Assembly (NCBI GenBank): GCA_948473115.1
Contig: CAOKWI010000020.1
Coordinates: forward strand, 1-63,968
Length of the DNA stretch: 63,968 bases
Direction of reading: 5' to 3'
Source of the DNA: an uncultured Lachnospiraceae bacterium
GTDB taxonomy: Bacteria; Bacillota; Clostridia; Lachnospirales; Lachnospiraceae
The notes under the pieces were generated by a model. It was given only the letters and a program-made list of their open reading frames with translations. It searched no databases and had not been told where the DNA came from. The position numbers were made by a program, and so were the translations under genes. Of this stretch, positions 53,133 through 62,209 are shown one piece after another (position 1 is the first letter of the stretch; every line of letters starts with the position of its first letter).

Positions 53133-55519
53133 TGACTTTACCGTTTGAAAACGACACCAGCGCTATCATTAAAAAATTAGCGTCTGCCCAATTAAAGAAA
53201 GAGCATTTGAAGAAAAATTTTACGATTATTGCAATTTCATTGGCAACATTTTTGATGGCATCCGTATTACTTCTGGTTTCTGGAATGATTACAGTGAACC
53301 AAAATGGAGGCAATAACATGACAGGGTCTTATCATGCGCTTATTTCCGGCATAGGAAAAGAAGAATATCAGAAATTGTCTGATGATGTGCGAGTGGATTT
53401 ATGCGGCTTCACAGCTTCCATTGGCAGTGTTAAATCCGGGAATGATCGTCTTCATATTTCGTATTCCAACAATGATGCACTTACATTAAATGGGCTGTCT
53501 GTTTCTGAGGGGAAAATGCCAGAGGAAGCTAACGAAATACTGATTGAACAGGAATACTTAATTCGGCAGAAAATAAACGCAAAAATTGGAGATACCATTC
53601 TATTGCCGGACCCAAACAACGGCGAGGAAAAATCCTTTCTTATAACAGGATATTTGAAAACAGGGGCTAAAGGCACTGACCGTTCCTTATATGCGGCTAT
53701 GGTTTCTGAAGAATACTTCTCAGAAATGGATGGATGGAATCACTTTTCACCGGCAGTAATGTTTCGCGTAAATTTAGATGCGAACTCCGGGGATGTAAAA
53801 AAAATAATCTTAGAGATAACGGCTGATGCAGGCTGTAAAGCGGCACCTTCTTATAATGAAGCGTATTTGAATCTTAGCCAGCCTTCGGAATTGATGGTTA
53901 TGGCGGCTGTTGCCGGGCTGGTTGTTATCGTAATTGCTGGTATTTTGGTAATATACAACATTTTCTATATTTCCATTATCAACTCAATTAAAGAATACGG
54001 ACTGCTTCGCACAATAGGTATGACAGCAAAACAGATTCAAAGACTTGTTCTTAGGGAGGGAACTTTGCTGATGTTACCTGCAATTCCTATTGGACTAATT
54101 GTGGGAATTGTAGTGGCTTATCTTTTAATTCCGCATGGATTTGGATTATGGAATGTGCTATGGATATGCCCGATTGTTGTTGTGTTAACCTATGCCGCTG
54201 TGCGCCTGTCCATCAAAAAACCTGCTAAAATAGCCGCGTCCGTTTCACCCATAGAGGCTTCACGCTATGAACAACATAATCAGCCTAAATATAAGCACAG
54301 GCAGCACAAACTAACGCCGGGGTCTTTAGCAGTAAATCAAGCTTTGCGTTATAAGAAAAAGAATATACTGACAGTCGCCTCTCTTGTCTTGACTGGCGTT
54401 CTGCTGTTAGGTTTATCCTCTGTCCTTTCTTCTATCAATGCAAAGGATATGGCTTTATCTGGATTTGCAAGAGGACAGTTCATTTTAAGAATCTCAAATC
54501 AGGAGCTACGGGAAAATCCTTTGGAGATTTTGCAGAAATCAAGTCCTTTTACGGAGGAAGTGGAAAAAGAACTCTCGCAATTATCAGGTGTGCAAAAGAT
54601 TATGAACGATCAGCATCTCCCAGTTTCCTATGATCTGCAGGCCCTGGAATCAGATGCTGAAATTGTAGGATTTGAGAAAGCAGATATGGCTTTGCTGCAA
54701 AGCTGTCTCTTAAATGGGAACCTGTCAGATTATGGGCAAATGGCATCTGAGGATCAGATGGTGATTGGCAGGCCGAGTGACTTTGAGAAGTATTTTGGCA
54801 TTTATCCAAAAGTCGGCTCCTCTGTAACGCTGAAGATTTTTGATGGGCAGCATACGGAGAATCTGGAATTTGAGATTGCGGCAGTTCTTGACGAAAGTAA
54901 AATTGGGAATAATGGCGATAAAATAGATATGCTGTTATTGCCGGTTGATTCCATGCAAAAAATTGCACACAGCAATTTAACATATCAGTATGTAATTTGT
55001 GTAGAGGATTCTTTTGAACAGCAGGCAGAAAACGAAATAGACCAAATTGTATCCGATCACCCACGGCTGAGTGTGGATTCACTTTCTGCTGCGATTGCCC
55101 AGAATGAAAACTTCCTGCAGGGAACACAGTTAGCCCTTGCAATAACCATTGTTCTAATTGGTTGTTTTTCTGTGATGAATCTGTTAAATACAATTTTGAC
55201 GGGAATTATCGTAAGGCGCAAGGAATTTTCTCTCATGCGTTCAGTGGGAATGTCTCAAAAACAATTATCCGTGATGGTTCATAAAGAGGGATTGATCGTA
55301 GTCGGCATGGGGCTTGTATTATCTGTGATAATTGGTGGAGGAATTGGATATGTTCTTTGCTCATTTTTGAAAAACAACCTAATGAACTATTTGAATTATC
55401 AATTTCCATTTTGTATTACAATCTTGTATTGTGCAATTATTATTTTATGTAGTGTGCTGATTACAACAGGGGCCTTAAAGCAGCAAAACAAGTTATCAAT
55501 GATGGAAGCTCTGCGATAA
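53129..55519 (+). CDS. FtsX-type ABC transporter permease
   Basis: A 796-residue permease of the large (bacitracin/lipid exporter-like, two-FtsX-domain) class. One helix at about 33-55, an outer domain, three helices at about 265-370 with SIKEYGLLRTIGMTAKQI, then a repeat of the plan with a helix at about 420, an outer domain, and three helices at about 670-790 with VRRKEFSLMRSVGMSQKQL. The start at 53129 follows GGGGGGTGGC. Its ATPase gene is deleted, so the transporter is probably inactive unless another ATPase substitutes. Confidence 0.85.
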   Translation: MMTLPFENDTSAIIKKLASAQLKKEHLKKNFTIIAISLATFLMASVLLLVSGMITVNQNGGNNMTGSYHALISGIGKEEYQKLSDDVRVDLCGFTASIGSVKSGNDRLHISYSNNDALTLNGLSVSEGKMPEEANEILIEQEYLIRQKINAKIGDTILLPDPNNGEEKSFLITGYLKTGAKGTDRSLYAAMVSEEYFSEMDGWNHFSPAVMFRVNLDANSGDVKKIILEITADAGCKAAPSYNEAYLNLSQPSELMVMAAVAGLVVIVIAGILVIYNIFYISIINSIKEYGLLRTIGMTAKQIQRLVLREGTLLMLPAIPIGLIVGIVVAYLLIPHGFGLWNVLWICPIVVVLTYAAVRLSIKKPAKIAASVSPIEASRYEQHNQPKYKHRQHKLTPGSLAVNQALRYKKKNILTVASLVLTGVLLLGLSSVLSSINAKDMALSGFARGQFILRISNQELRENPLEILQKSSPFTEEVEKELSQLSGVQKIMNDQHLPVSYDLQALESDAEIVGFEKADMALLQSCLLNGNLSDYGQMASEDQMVIGRPSDFEKYFGIYPKVGSSVTLKIFDGQHTENLEFEIAAVLDESKIGNNGDKIDMLLLPVDSMQKIAHSNLTYQYVICVEDSFEQQAENEIDQIVSDHPRLSVDSLSAAIAQNENFLQGTQLALAITIVLIGCFSVMNLLNTILTGIIVRRKEFSLMRSVGMSQKQLSVMVHKEGLIVVGMGLVLSVIIGGGIGYVLCSFLKNNLMNYLNYQFPFCITILYCAIIILCSVLITTGALKQQNKLSMMEALR

Positions 55520-56311
55520 ATGTATTTTGAGGAATATCAGAGAAGGCGACGCCATGGAACTGACCCCGACATTGATTTTGAATCTGGTGCTGCTGATCGT
55601 CCCGCCCGTTGCCCTTGTGCAGGTGTTTCAGCAAGGGCTTGCCGGGCACATGTATTCACACGGAAAATCCTGCGCCTTATAGACAGAAATGGACGAACCA
55701 CTCACAACATCCGCCCATGAGCTGATTTCAATATCCCCGGAGCCCTCCTCTGCACCGTGAAGAGTGGCTGTTGCGTGCGCAGCATCCGCCGCCTGTTCTG
55801 CAAAATTCCTTCCCGCCACATTTCTTTCCGTCCTTCATGTCTCATACCCTGCTGCCGGGTATCCTGCTCCTATTCCATTCACATCCATTTTCTTAATCTC
55901 CTCCTTTTTGAATTTTGTCAAGAGCCATTTTACCTCTTATTTTTTTCTGCGTCTTGTAAAATATCTTCATTTTTCAGATTGATCTGTTTTATTTTCTGCG
56001 GGAAATATCCGATCTTTTCAAGTGATTTCTGCAAAAAATTAACCGCCGCATATGACGGTTTGCCATAGCGACGGTCTCCTTTCATACAGTTACTGCATTC
56101 TTTATAATTACCTATTTTTCACATACGCTGCTGATTATGTGATGAATTTCCTGCATAGGGAAACAGCGGTTCAGCCAGACGGAAACAAAAATTCTCTCTG
56201 TCTACCAGCCCCACTACCTTTTCACTGTCGTACAGTTCAAGCAGGAAGCGGCCGGATGGCCATCTTACCATGAGCGATGCTGTGCTCATGGTATAATCCA
56301 ACCATACAATG
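55520..56311. other. gene-poor remnant region
   Basis: A short frame at 55554-55682 (MELTPTLILNLVLLIVPPVA..., 42 codons) encodes a single membrane helix and looks like the beginning of a lost gene. A small hairpin AACCG-CC/CGGTT lies near 56040. Nothing else is convincing. Confidence 0.45.
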
Positions 56312-56325
56312 TAGAGTGAACTCTA
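56312..56325 (+). promoter_or_regulatory. MerR-type operator
   Basis: The palindrome TAGAGT-GA-ACTCTA lies 27 bp before the merR start codon. MerR regulators of this class commonly bind GGAGT-GA-ACTCC-like sites in which the spacer between -35 and -10 is long, so this is probably its self-regulatory site. Confidence 0.6.
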
Positions 56326-56351
56326 TGTCAAGAGGATTGGGGTGATTTTTT

Positions 56352-56861
56352 ATGGAATATGTAACAGTTCAGCCTGCGCCATTCGCAAAGGCGCTTTCAG
56401 CGCTTTCCCGCTGCTTTCGCAGCTAACTTTGCTCATAATCGGGCGCTCCGCTCATACCATGAAAGATGTGCTCATTCATGCAAGCATGATTCGCCCATTT
56501 TCATGGCATGGCTGAACTGTTACTGGAATATTCTATCGGGGAATTTTCAAAACTGACAGGGCTTGGCATCCATACCCTGCGCTACTATGAACAGGAAAGG
56601 CTGATTGCCCCGGAACGCAATTCCGGCAACCGCCGCTGCTATTCCGATAAAGACCTCACATGAATTGCATTTATCAAACACCTGAAAGAAACAGGGATGC
56701 CTATCAGGGAAATCAGGCACTATGCCAAGCTCCGCGCTGACGGCGATCCCACCCTTTCTGACAGGATGGAAATGCTGGTGCAGCACCGACAGACGCTCAA
56801 TGAGCAGATTGCACGGCTGCAGGAGCATAAGATAAAACTGCTCCACTGGCGCTGCATATAG
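56352..56861 (+). pseudogene. MerR family regulator disrupted by a palindromic element
   Basis: Joining 56352-56360 to 56532 restores MEYSIGEFSKLTGLGIHTLR and RYYEQERLIAPERNSGNRRC, a MerR helix-turn-helix of about 115 residues in all with the C-terminal coiled coil. A 163-bp element interrupts codon 3, flanked by an exact TGGAATAT duplication. A second lesion, an in-frame TGA at 56661-56663, stands where relatives have Trp (DLTWIAF). So the regulator has been lost twice over. Confidence 0.85.
56361..56523 (+). mobile_element. GTAAC...GTTAC palindromic element, family 3 (copy 2)
   Basis: 163 bp from GTAACAGTTCAGCC to GGCTGAACTGTTAC, flanked on both sides by TGGAATAT (56353-56360 and 56524-56531). 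It encodes nothing. The interior shares GCTTTCCCGCTGCTT, GCAGCTAACTTTGCTCATAA with the copy at 49955. The GTAA termini and the 8-bp duplications are features known for the IS66 family, so a transposase of that type may have moved it (inference). Confidence 0.9.
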
Positions 56862-56932
56862 GATTTCAGATTTTCAGTGCTTTGCCTGTATGCCTCCCGG
56901 ACTGTTTCTGAATTATCAGAGCGTCTTATCCC

Positions 56933-57752
56933 TTACCGTCCCTGCCATTTTTTTGTGAAATACCGGCAGGACAGACTGACCGTGCTTATGAGAAAGCTCA
57001 ATGGCCTGCAAAGCATGATTCCATAAAACCCGATATACCGCACCGAAACAAAAGCAAATACTGTACGGAACCCTAATTCAAGCATGGTATTAAAAACCGG
57101 GTATACAACCTCCCCTGCCCCGCGCAGGAAATTCGTGAGCAGATATAGGCTGACGCAGAAAAGGAATGTCAGGGAAACGATATGGAGATAGCGTACCCCG
57201 ATGCGGACTATCTCCTTTTCATCCCCCGCTAATAAGTACATGAACTGCGGCGAGGCGGCCCATATAACAGCCACCACCGCAGCCGCAAATACCACTGAAA
57301 TCTTAAAACCGTCCCTTAACCCCTTACGGCATCTGTCAAAATTTTTAGCCCCCGCATTCTGTGCCGTGAAAACACTGAGCGAAGCCCCAGATTCCCAATG
57401 CCGTGATCCTCAAATACTCTGCCGCAGGGCGGGCAGCAGCCGCAGGGATACCCATTGCCCTGAAAATCCATCCCGCAGACAGAAAAAATATGCAGGCCAG
57501 ACCGCCGGTCAGGAATACCAGCGTCCGGATGGAGCCCATGCAGCCCTGTACCTTTTCCCCTGAACCATACACCTGCGCCAGCCAAATCAGAATGCCGGAG
57601 GAAAGCCCAAGAATACTGCTGTTTATGACCAGCATGGGAACATATGAGTTTCCCACGGCACATCCGCAAAAAATACTTTTATGGAAAAAGAGGGCGGCAT
57701 CATCGAAATGGGCATGATCAAGCCGTTCTATGAAAGCAACCATGCCATCCAA
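56933..57752 (-). pseudogene. MATE family efflux transporter remnant
   Basis: The 5' piece (57345-57752) encodes helices 1-3 with VINSSILGLSSGILIWLAQV and YGSGEK, and the 3' piece (56933-57295) the last helices with LYLLTNFLRGAGEVVYPVF and YIGFYGIMLCRP. They are in different frames and about 150 central residues are missing. The 5' end stops near the 165-bp palindrome. Broken beyond function. Confidence 0.8.
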
Positions 57753-57764
57753 AGTACAGCGCGG

Positions 57765-57929
57765 CTAGTGTGCTGACATATTCATTTTTGAACTAATGAC
57801 GAAGGATAAATTTCCACTCTGCAAGGCGGCGGAGGGAGGCGATGCGGTGGCATCGTTGACCGACAACAACGCAGCAGATGGAAATTTAGGCAAGTCATTA
57901 GTCAAATTATGAACGTGTCAGTGCACTAG
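57765..57929 (+). repeat. 165-bp palindromic element, family 1 (copy B)
   Basis: CTAG at both ends. Left arm CTAGTGTGCTGACATATTCA... is the complement of the right arm (rc CTAGTGCACTGACACGTTCA...) over about 54 bp, including ACTAATGAC and TAAATTTCCA segments. The core from 57819, TGCAAGGCGGCGGAGGGAGG and on to ...CAACAACGCAGCA, is the same as in copy A. It lies exactly between a MATE remnant and a truncated MocR gene, neither of which has its start. Confidence 0.87.
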
Positions 57930-58464
57930 TTTTGGAAAGGGATGAATCCATAAGGCTTTTTGAATACAGCAGCCCCCTGGGAACGAAGCGGCAGATAAGC
58001 GCCGCCCGGAAATGGCTGCGCCGGATTGGGGTAAACGCCGGGGAGGAAAACATCCTGCTCTCTGCCGGGGCGCAGAATGCCCTGTCTGTCATACTCATTT
58101 CACTTTTCAAAGACCGGAAAATATCGTGAGGCAGAAAATCCTTTCTGCCCGGAAACGAAACCAGATATTCAAAACCATTTTTTCACGGAAGATTTTTCTT
58201 CCATTATCCGAGACTGATAATATCGAGCGGTTTTTCCACTGGCTGCCGCTCCCCGCCCATCTGACAAGTGAGGAATTGGAGCTGCTGGCATTGCAGAAAG
58301 GGATTCATGTACTTGGCTCCCACCGCTTCGCAATGCAGAATGAAAATAAATCATCCTATGTCCGGGTATCTATTGCCTCACCCGATACGGAAGATGATTT
58401 AAGAAAAGGGTTGCTGCTGTTAAAAAATATACTTGAGGAAAAGCAGGTGAATTTCTTTGTATGA
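57930..58464 (+). pseudogene. MocR/GntR-type PLP-dependent regulator remnant
   Basis: The first frame (to about 58127) encodes SSPLGTKRQISAARKWLRRI and LSAGAQNALSVILISLF, the start of the aminotransferase-like domain. The second (to 58464) has FFHWLPLPAHLTSEELELLA and SSYVRVSIASPDTEDDLRKG, its end. The winged-helix N-terminus and about 200 central residues are missing. The 5' break is at the end of the 165-bp element. Confidence 0.75.
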
Positions 58465-58525
58465 ATTTGAGATACTTTCCTCATTTTAGTCAAGTGTAAT
58501 TTAAAAAGCGTTATATTGAAGTGTA

Positions 58526-58566
58526 AAAACGTGTTGATTCTCACCATTTCAAATCAACACGCTTTT
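58526..58566. terminator. bidirectional terminator hairpin
   Basis: AAAACGTGTTGATT and AATCAACACGCTTTT form a 13-bp stem flanked by A and T runs, between two converging gene remnants. Confidence 0.7.
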
Positions 58567-58579
58567 CTTTTATATGGAA

Positions 58580-58970
58580 TCAATGATTTTCTATTTCCCC
58601 CGTCAAAAGTAGTTGCGGATTCCATAGTTTCCTAATTTCTGGCAAATTACACATTTCTTCTAATTTCTCATCATATTCCCACGGAAGTTCTATAAATATC
58701 CAATCAAGGCGAAAAGTTTCTACTGCATTAAAGTATGCCACCACAGTTAAACACTTATATGATTTCGTTTTATACATGAATAAAAAGCTCATTTTTTTTC
58801 CTAATCCCAATAGCATCTTTACTTTCATCAAATAGTCGAGCTGTCTGCATTAGCATTGCATATCTGAGTGAGGTAATTACTCCCGCCCAAAAGCAAGGAG
58901 CTTTATTAATAAAATCCAAATGTTCATCATAGAGTTCTAATACATATTTGAATTGCAATGCATCATTCAA
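58580..58970 (-). pseudogene. HEPN/AbiU2-like protein, frameshifted
   Basis: Two overlapping frames: 58770-58970 with FWAGVITSLRYAMLMQTARL followed by FDESKDAIGI, and 58580-58831 with the C-terminal LDWIFIELPWEYDEKLEEMC. The first matches the AbiU2-type HEPN pattern (AMLxxxARLFDESKDAI). The shift near 58800-58820 breaks the gene. AbiU2-like proteins have been linked to phage abortive infection. Confidence 0.6.
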
Positions 58971-59206
58971 AGCTGATGCTGCATCACATTCTATTTATTT
59001 TTACGACTCCTTCTGTATATATCCACAGGGTTGTTTCACGAAGCTCTCCATACAGTATTGTTAGCTACAGGTATGCTGTCAGTCCGGACAGGGGTCTGGC
59101 CTGATGACCGCTGACTTCTTAACGGCAGCCTCCGTCCGGTAAAAAAGCGCAGAATCACCCCTATATCCTATTTACTCTTTTTTTTAAATAGTGTATCCTT
59201 TTTATA
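58971..59206. other. non-coding spacer
   Basis: No gene. A run of eight T and AT-rich sequence near 59167 may end the transposase fragment on the minus strand. Confidence 0.4.
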
Positions 59207-59440
59207 TCAGTAAAAACTGTCTATTCCGCTGAAGACATATTTCTTTCTTAACCCGGGGGCATCGCTGAAATCATCCATGGCCTCCGTCATGGTTTCCGAA
59301 CAGTCCCCGGCCAGCATGGCTATCCGCAGGATGTTGTAGGCATACTTCCGGATCAGTGCCAGGCTGTTCCTCGACTTCCTTGCCGGTGACCTGTCTTCGC
59401 GGAATGCATCGTCCAGCACATGGTGCAGGCGGTTTTCCAC
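59207..59440 (-). mobile_element. ISAs1 family transposase C-terminal fragment
   Basis: 77 codons with ENRLHHVLDDAFREDRSPAR and NSLALIRKYAYNILRIA, the ISAs1 pattern ENxLHxxLDxxFxED...NLxxLRKxAxNxL around the last catalytic Glu. The N-terminal 300 residues are lost; the break is at an inverted duplication. Confidence 0.8.
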
Positions 59441-59475
59441 CGCTTATCTGAATGTTCAGATAAGCAGTGGAAAAC
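59432..59475. repeat. 21-bp inverted duplication at the IS fragment edge
   Basis: GTTTTCCACCGCTTATCTGAA, then TG, then TTCAGATAAGCAGTGGAAAAC: 20 of 21 bases pair. It sits exactly at the point where transposase homology stops. Confidence 0.8.
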
Positions 59476-59640
59476 AATCTCTGCCCCGATCCAGATGCCC
59501 TTAGATTTACGCTGAAGGTGCGCAGAAATCCATTTGAATACAAGGATGATAAAGAGTCCTTCGATTATGCAGAAACGCTTGCAGAGCCGATACAGCGCTT
59601 TGCAGACATATTAGAGAAAGAATTGAACGCAGGTAAATAA
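59467..59640 (+). pseudogene. C-terminal fragment of an unidentified protein
   Basis: An open frame of 57 codons ends with FTLKVRRNPFEYKDDKESFD and ILEKELNAGK. It has no start of its own and begins at the inverted duplication. The acidic helical tail is protein-like, but I do not recognise the family. Confidence 0.4.
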
Positions 59641-59669
59641 GAAGAGGCGATAAAGCGGAATTTAGAAGG

Positions 59670-60413
59670 GTGTTTGATACTATACCCGAACAGTTTGATA
59701 AGTACAGACCCCGTTATTCTGCGGAATTATTTGCTGCTCTGATTGAATATGCAGAAATCGGTCCCGACAAATCCGTGCTTGAACTTGGTCCAGGTACAGG
59801 GCAAGCAACAGACCCGATACAGAATACGGGTTGCGATTACGATGCTATTGAGCTTGGTGAGAACTTATTTGAAATGATGAAACATAAGTACGGTCAATAT
59901 CCAAACTTTAGCATCGTAAATGATGACTTCATAACCCACGATTTTGGACATCAGAAATTCGATATGATCTATTCTGCGGCGACAATCCAATGGATTCCAG
60001 AAGAAATCGCTTTTCCTAAAACTTTTGATTTATTAAAGCCAGGTGGAGCATCAGCAATGATGCTCACCAAAGGCGACTATAATACACCAAACGAAGAACT
60101 GTTTAATAAAATTCAGAAAGTATATTCCGAGTATTTCAAACCGGATACAGAATACAAGCACGGCTCGTTCAAAAACACCAACGCTCCCAATTATGGATAT
60201 GTTGATTTTGAGAAACGTGAGCTCTATGAAAAGCGAGAATTTACGGCTGATGAATATGTTGCGTTCTGTGGAACGCATTGCGATCACATTGTTATTCCAG
60301 AGCCTTACAGAAGTAAGTTTTTTGATGGATTGAGAGAAGCTGTGTTAGAAGCTGGGAACAAGGTAGTATTTAACGATACATTCGTTCTGTTCTTGGCGAA
60401 GAAGCCCTTATAA
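59670..60413 (+). CDS. class I SAM-dependent methyltransferase
   Basis: A 247-residue methyltransferase. Motif I is VLELGPGTGQAT, motif II acidic residue in YDAIELG, motif post-I D-D-F in NDDFITHDFG, and motif IV MIYSAATIQWIPEE. The start is GTG at 59670 (SD AGAAGG is close by); the N-terminus may be a little short, because the family often has about ten more residues before DTIPEQFDKYRPRY. The substrate is unknown. It lies next to a broken HAD gene. Confidence 0.82.
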   Translation: MFDTIPEQFDKYRPRYSAELFAALIEYAEIGPDKSVLELGPGTGQATDPIQNTGCDYDAIELGENLFEMMKHKYGQYPNFSIVNDDFITHDFGHQKFDMIYSAATIQWIPEEIAFPKTFDLLKPGGASAMMLTKGDYNTPNEELFNKIQKVYSEYFKPDTEYKHGSFKNTNAPNYGYVDFEKRELYEKREFTADEYVAFCGTHCDHIVIPEPYRSKFFDGLREAVLEAGNKVVFNDTFVLFLAKKPL

Positions 60414-60429
60414 AACAAAGGAGGAGCGC

Positions 60430-60836
60430 ATGAAAGTCATAATTACCGATTTAGATAGAACATTGCTATATACCGACAAAGGCGTATCCGAGCACACCAT
60501 AGCTGTTCTCAAGAGGTGCCACGATCATGGAATCCTTATTATGGCTTCAAGCGCAAGGCCTTTAGAGATATTCTGATCTACAACGACTTGATCGGCTTTG
60601 ATGCCATAACTGCTACGAATGGAGCTGTCATTTCACTTTCTCAGAACCTATTGGAAATCGGAATCTCATGTGAAAGTGGAGAAAAAATACTGTCTGCTAT
60701 TTTGCAATACCCGGATGTATTTCTTTCCATAGAAACAAGCAAAGGTCTGTACTCAAACAGAGACATTCCGGTTTAGGAGCCTGTCATTTGGGATAAATTT
60801 TCGACATTACCGTAGGACATCATCCTCTATAAAAAA
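60430..60836 (+). pseudogene. Cof-type HAD hydrolase, frameshifted
   Basis: The first frame (60430-60576) gives MKVIITDLDRTLLY with the nucleophile Asp7 and Asp9, then ILIMASSARPLEIF and a stop. One base shift restores RDILIYNDLIGFDAITATNG, which continues to a stop at 60774-60776, with another stop in IWDKFSTLP. The frame is lost where the hairpin array begins. Relatives are about 260 residues. Confidence 0.75.
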
Positions 60837-60952
60837 GTGCCGCAAGCGGCACTTCGAAGAATGCTTCGCATTCTTCCCCGGCCAGGACGGAATTTCCTAT
60901 CGAATAAAAAATTGTCACCTCGTGACAATTGCAAGAATGCTTCGCATTCTTG
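60835..60952. repeat. four short perfect hairpins between gene fragments
   Basis: AAGTGCCG-CAAG-CGGCACTT (60835-60854), GAAGAATGC-TTC-GCATTCTTC (60856-60876), AATTGTCA-CCTCG-TGACAATT (60910-60930) and CAAGAATGC-TTC-GCATTCTTG (60932-60952). Similar arrays occur at 7154 and 38842. It joins a HAD remnant to an M24 remnant. Confidence 0.8.
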
Positions 60953-60989
60953 TGAATGCACGCACCTGACGGCGCAGTTTCCTATAAGG

Positions 60990-61340
60990 GAACAAATTCA
61001 AAATAACGAATGGCGAGACGGTCTTAAAATGGAGGCATATCTGCACGAAGCTATGCTTTGTTTCGTGAATGAGAACACTACTTTTGAGGAGCTGTTCTAC
61101 TACATAAACAATCAGGTCAAAGCTCGTGGGTACGTCAACCTTGATTTTCTTGGAAACTTGGGTCATTCCATAGTTAAGGATAAAAGACACCGTATCTACA
61201 TCGAAAAAGGAAACACGGAAAAACTGTCCGCTGTCGAAGCGTTCACTTTTGAACCGCATATCAGCTTGTCTGGGTCTTTATACGGATTCAAAAAGGAAAA
61301 CATATACGGATTCAACGGTGGTGTTTTGACCAAACTATAA
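60990..61340 (+). pseudogene. M24 family metallopeptidase C-terminal fragment
   Basis: The last 115 codons of an M24/aminopeptidase P-like enzyme: LGHSIVKDKRHRIYIEKGN and VEAFTFEPHISLSGSLYGFK, which hold the metal-binding His (LGHS) and Glu (FTFEPH). The N-terminal two thirds, with the other ligands, are missing; the upstream part of the frame is hairpin repeat. Confidence 0.7.
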
Positions 61341-61360
61341 ACAAGAATGGAGAAGTGAAA

Positions 61361-62209
61361 ATGATCTACAGAGTTGATTATCTCCCAGAAAACAAAATAA
61401 ACCCAATTACCGGGCAGGAATATGACAGCTCGTGGATTGTCTTTACGCTCACCTGTAGTGTTGATAACCGAGCAATTACCGGAATAGGTAAAGAAGGAGT
61501 TTATTTTATCCGGGTGAGCAGATTTCTGAACGATGATTGGCAACTATCTGTTGGTGATTTCATCGGGTATTGTGAGGCAAACGCACTCAATGGCATACTT
61601 GTAATGTCTGAATCGGATTACAATGATTCACTTAGAAAGTACGATGGTCATTCATATAATGAGTCTGTACTTCGCAAAGACGAAGCTCCGGTACTCATTC
61701 ACAGCACAACTGCTGATTGTTGGAAAAGTATTCAACATGACGGAGCGTTAAAGAGTTGGAATCAGCTAAAACGTGATTTGGCAGAATGGGAAAGCAAGCC
61801 GATTGGAGCACAGCTTGGTGATCTGGCAGAATTCAGCGACTATATCATGTTTGGTGGAGGTGTAAGCGGCGAAATCGTTGTTAGTTCTAAACTTTCCGGC
61901 TTTATCAACATGGATGTAAACGCCGAATATCATACTGGCGCAAGATTGTATTTTGATGCCAAGAAAATGGCTGAGGATGGAATGTTGGTTCGTGATGGAG
62001 CACACGTCAAAGTTAAAGGCTCACTTCCGCTTGAACCGTATTTGATGTGGGTTGCAACTTGGGATAAATTGGGGCTAAAAAGTCCTTTATCAACACCGAA
62101 GATTTTTGCCGAAAGTGCCGATGATCGTTTCCGTGTGGTTTATCGCTACGATCTTCTCATTGATGAGGACAATGATCCCGTCCACGATCCGGAATCGCTG
62201 CAAGAGTAA
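61361..62209 (+). CDS. protein with possible ADP-ribosyltransferase-like fold
   Basis: A 282-residue protein. The first 100 residues form an unknown beta-alpha domain (MIYRVDYLPENKINPITGQE...). From about residue 110 the sequence reads VLIHSTTADCWKSIQHDGAL, later EYHTGARLYFDAKKMAEDGM and GAHVKVKGSLPLEPYLMWVA. This His-x-Thr start, a D-A-x-K-x-x-x-DG strand-helix and a final L-P-x-x-Y-L strand recall Tpt1/KptA- and PARP-like enzymes. The homology is weak and may be wrong. The ATG at 61361 follows GGAG; the gene abuts the broken methyltransferase gene. Confidence 0.6.
   Translation: MIYRVDYLPENKINPITGQEYDSSWIVFTLTCSVDNRAITGIGKEGVYFIRVSRFLNDDWQLSVGDFIGYCEANALNGILVMSESDYNDSLRKYDGHSYNESVLRKDEAPVLIHSTTADCWKSIQHDGALKSWNQLKRDLAEWESKPIGAQLGDLAEFSDYIMFGGGVSGEIVVSSKLSGFINMDVNAEYHTGARLYFDAKKMAEDGMLVRDGAHVKVKGSLPLEPYLMWVATWDKLGLKSPLSTPKIFAESADDRFRVVYRYDLLIDEDNDPVHDPESLQE

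Noticed and set aside
57819..57875. Peptide KAAEGGDAVASLTDNNAAD encoded by the 165-bp element core
   Set aside because: The core is open in one frame, but there is no start codon or SD, and the arms place stops on both sides; structure is a better explanation of its conservation.
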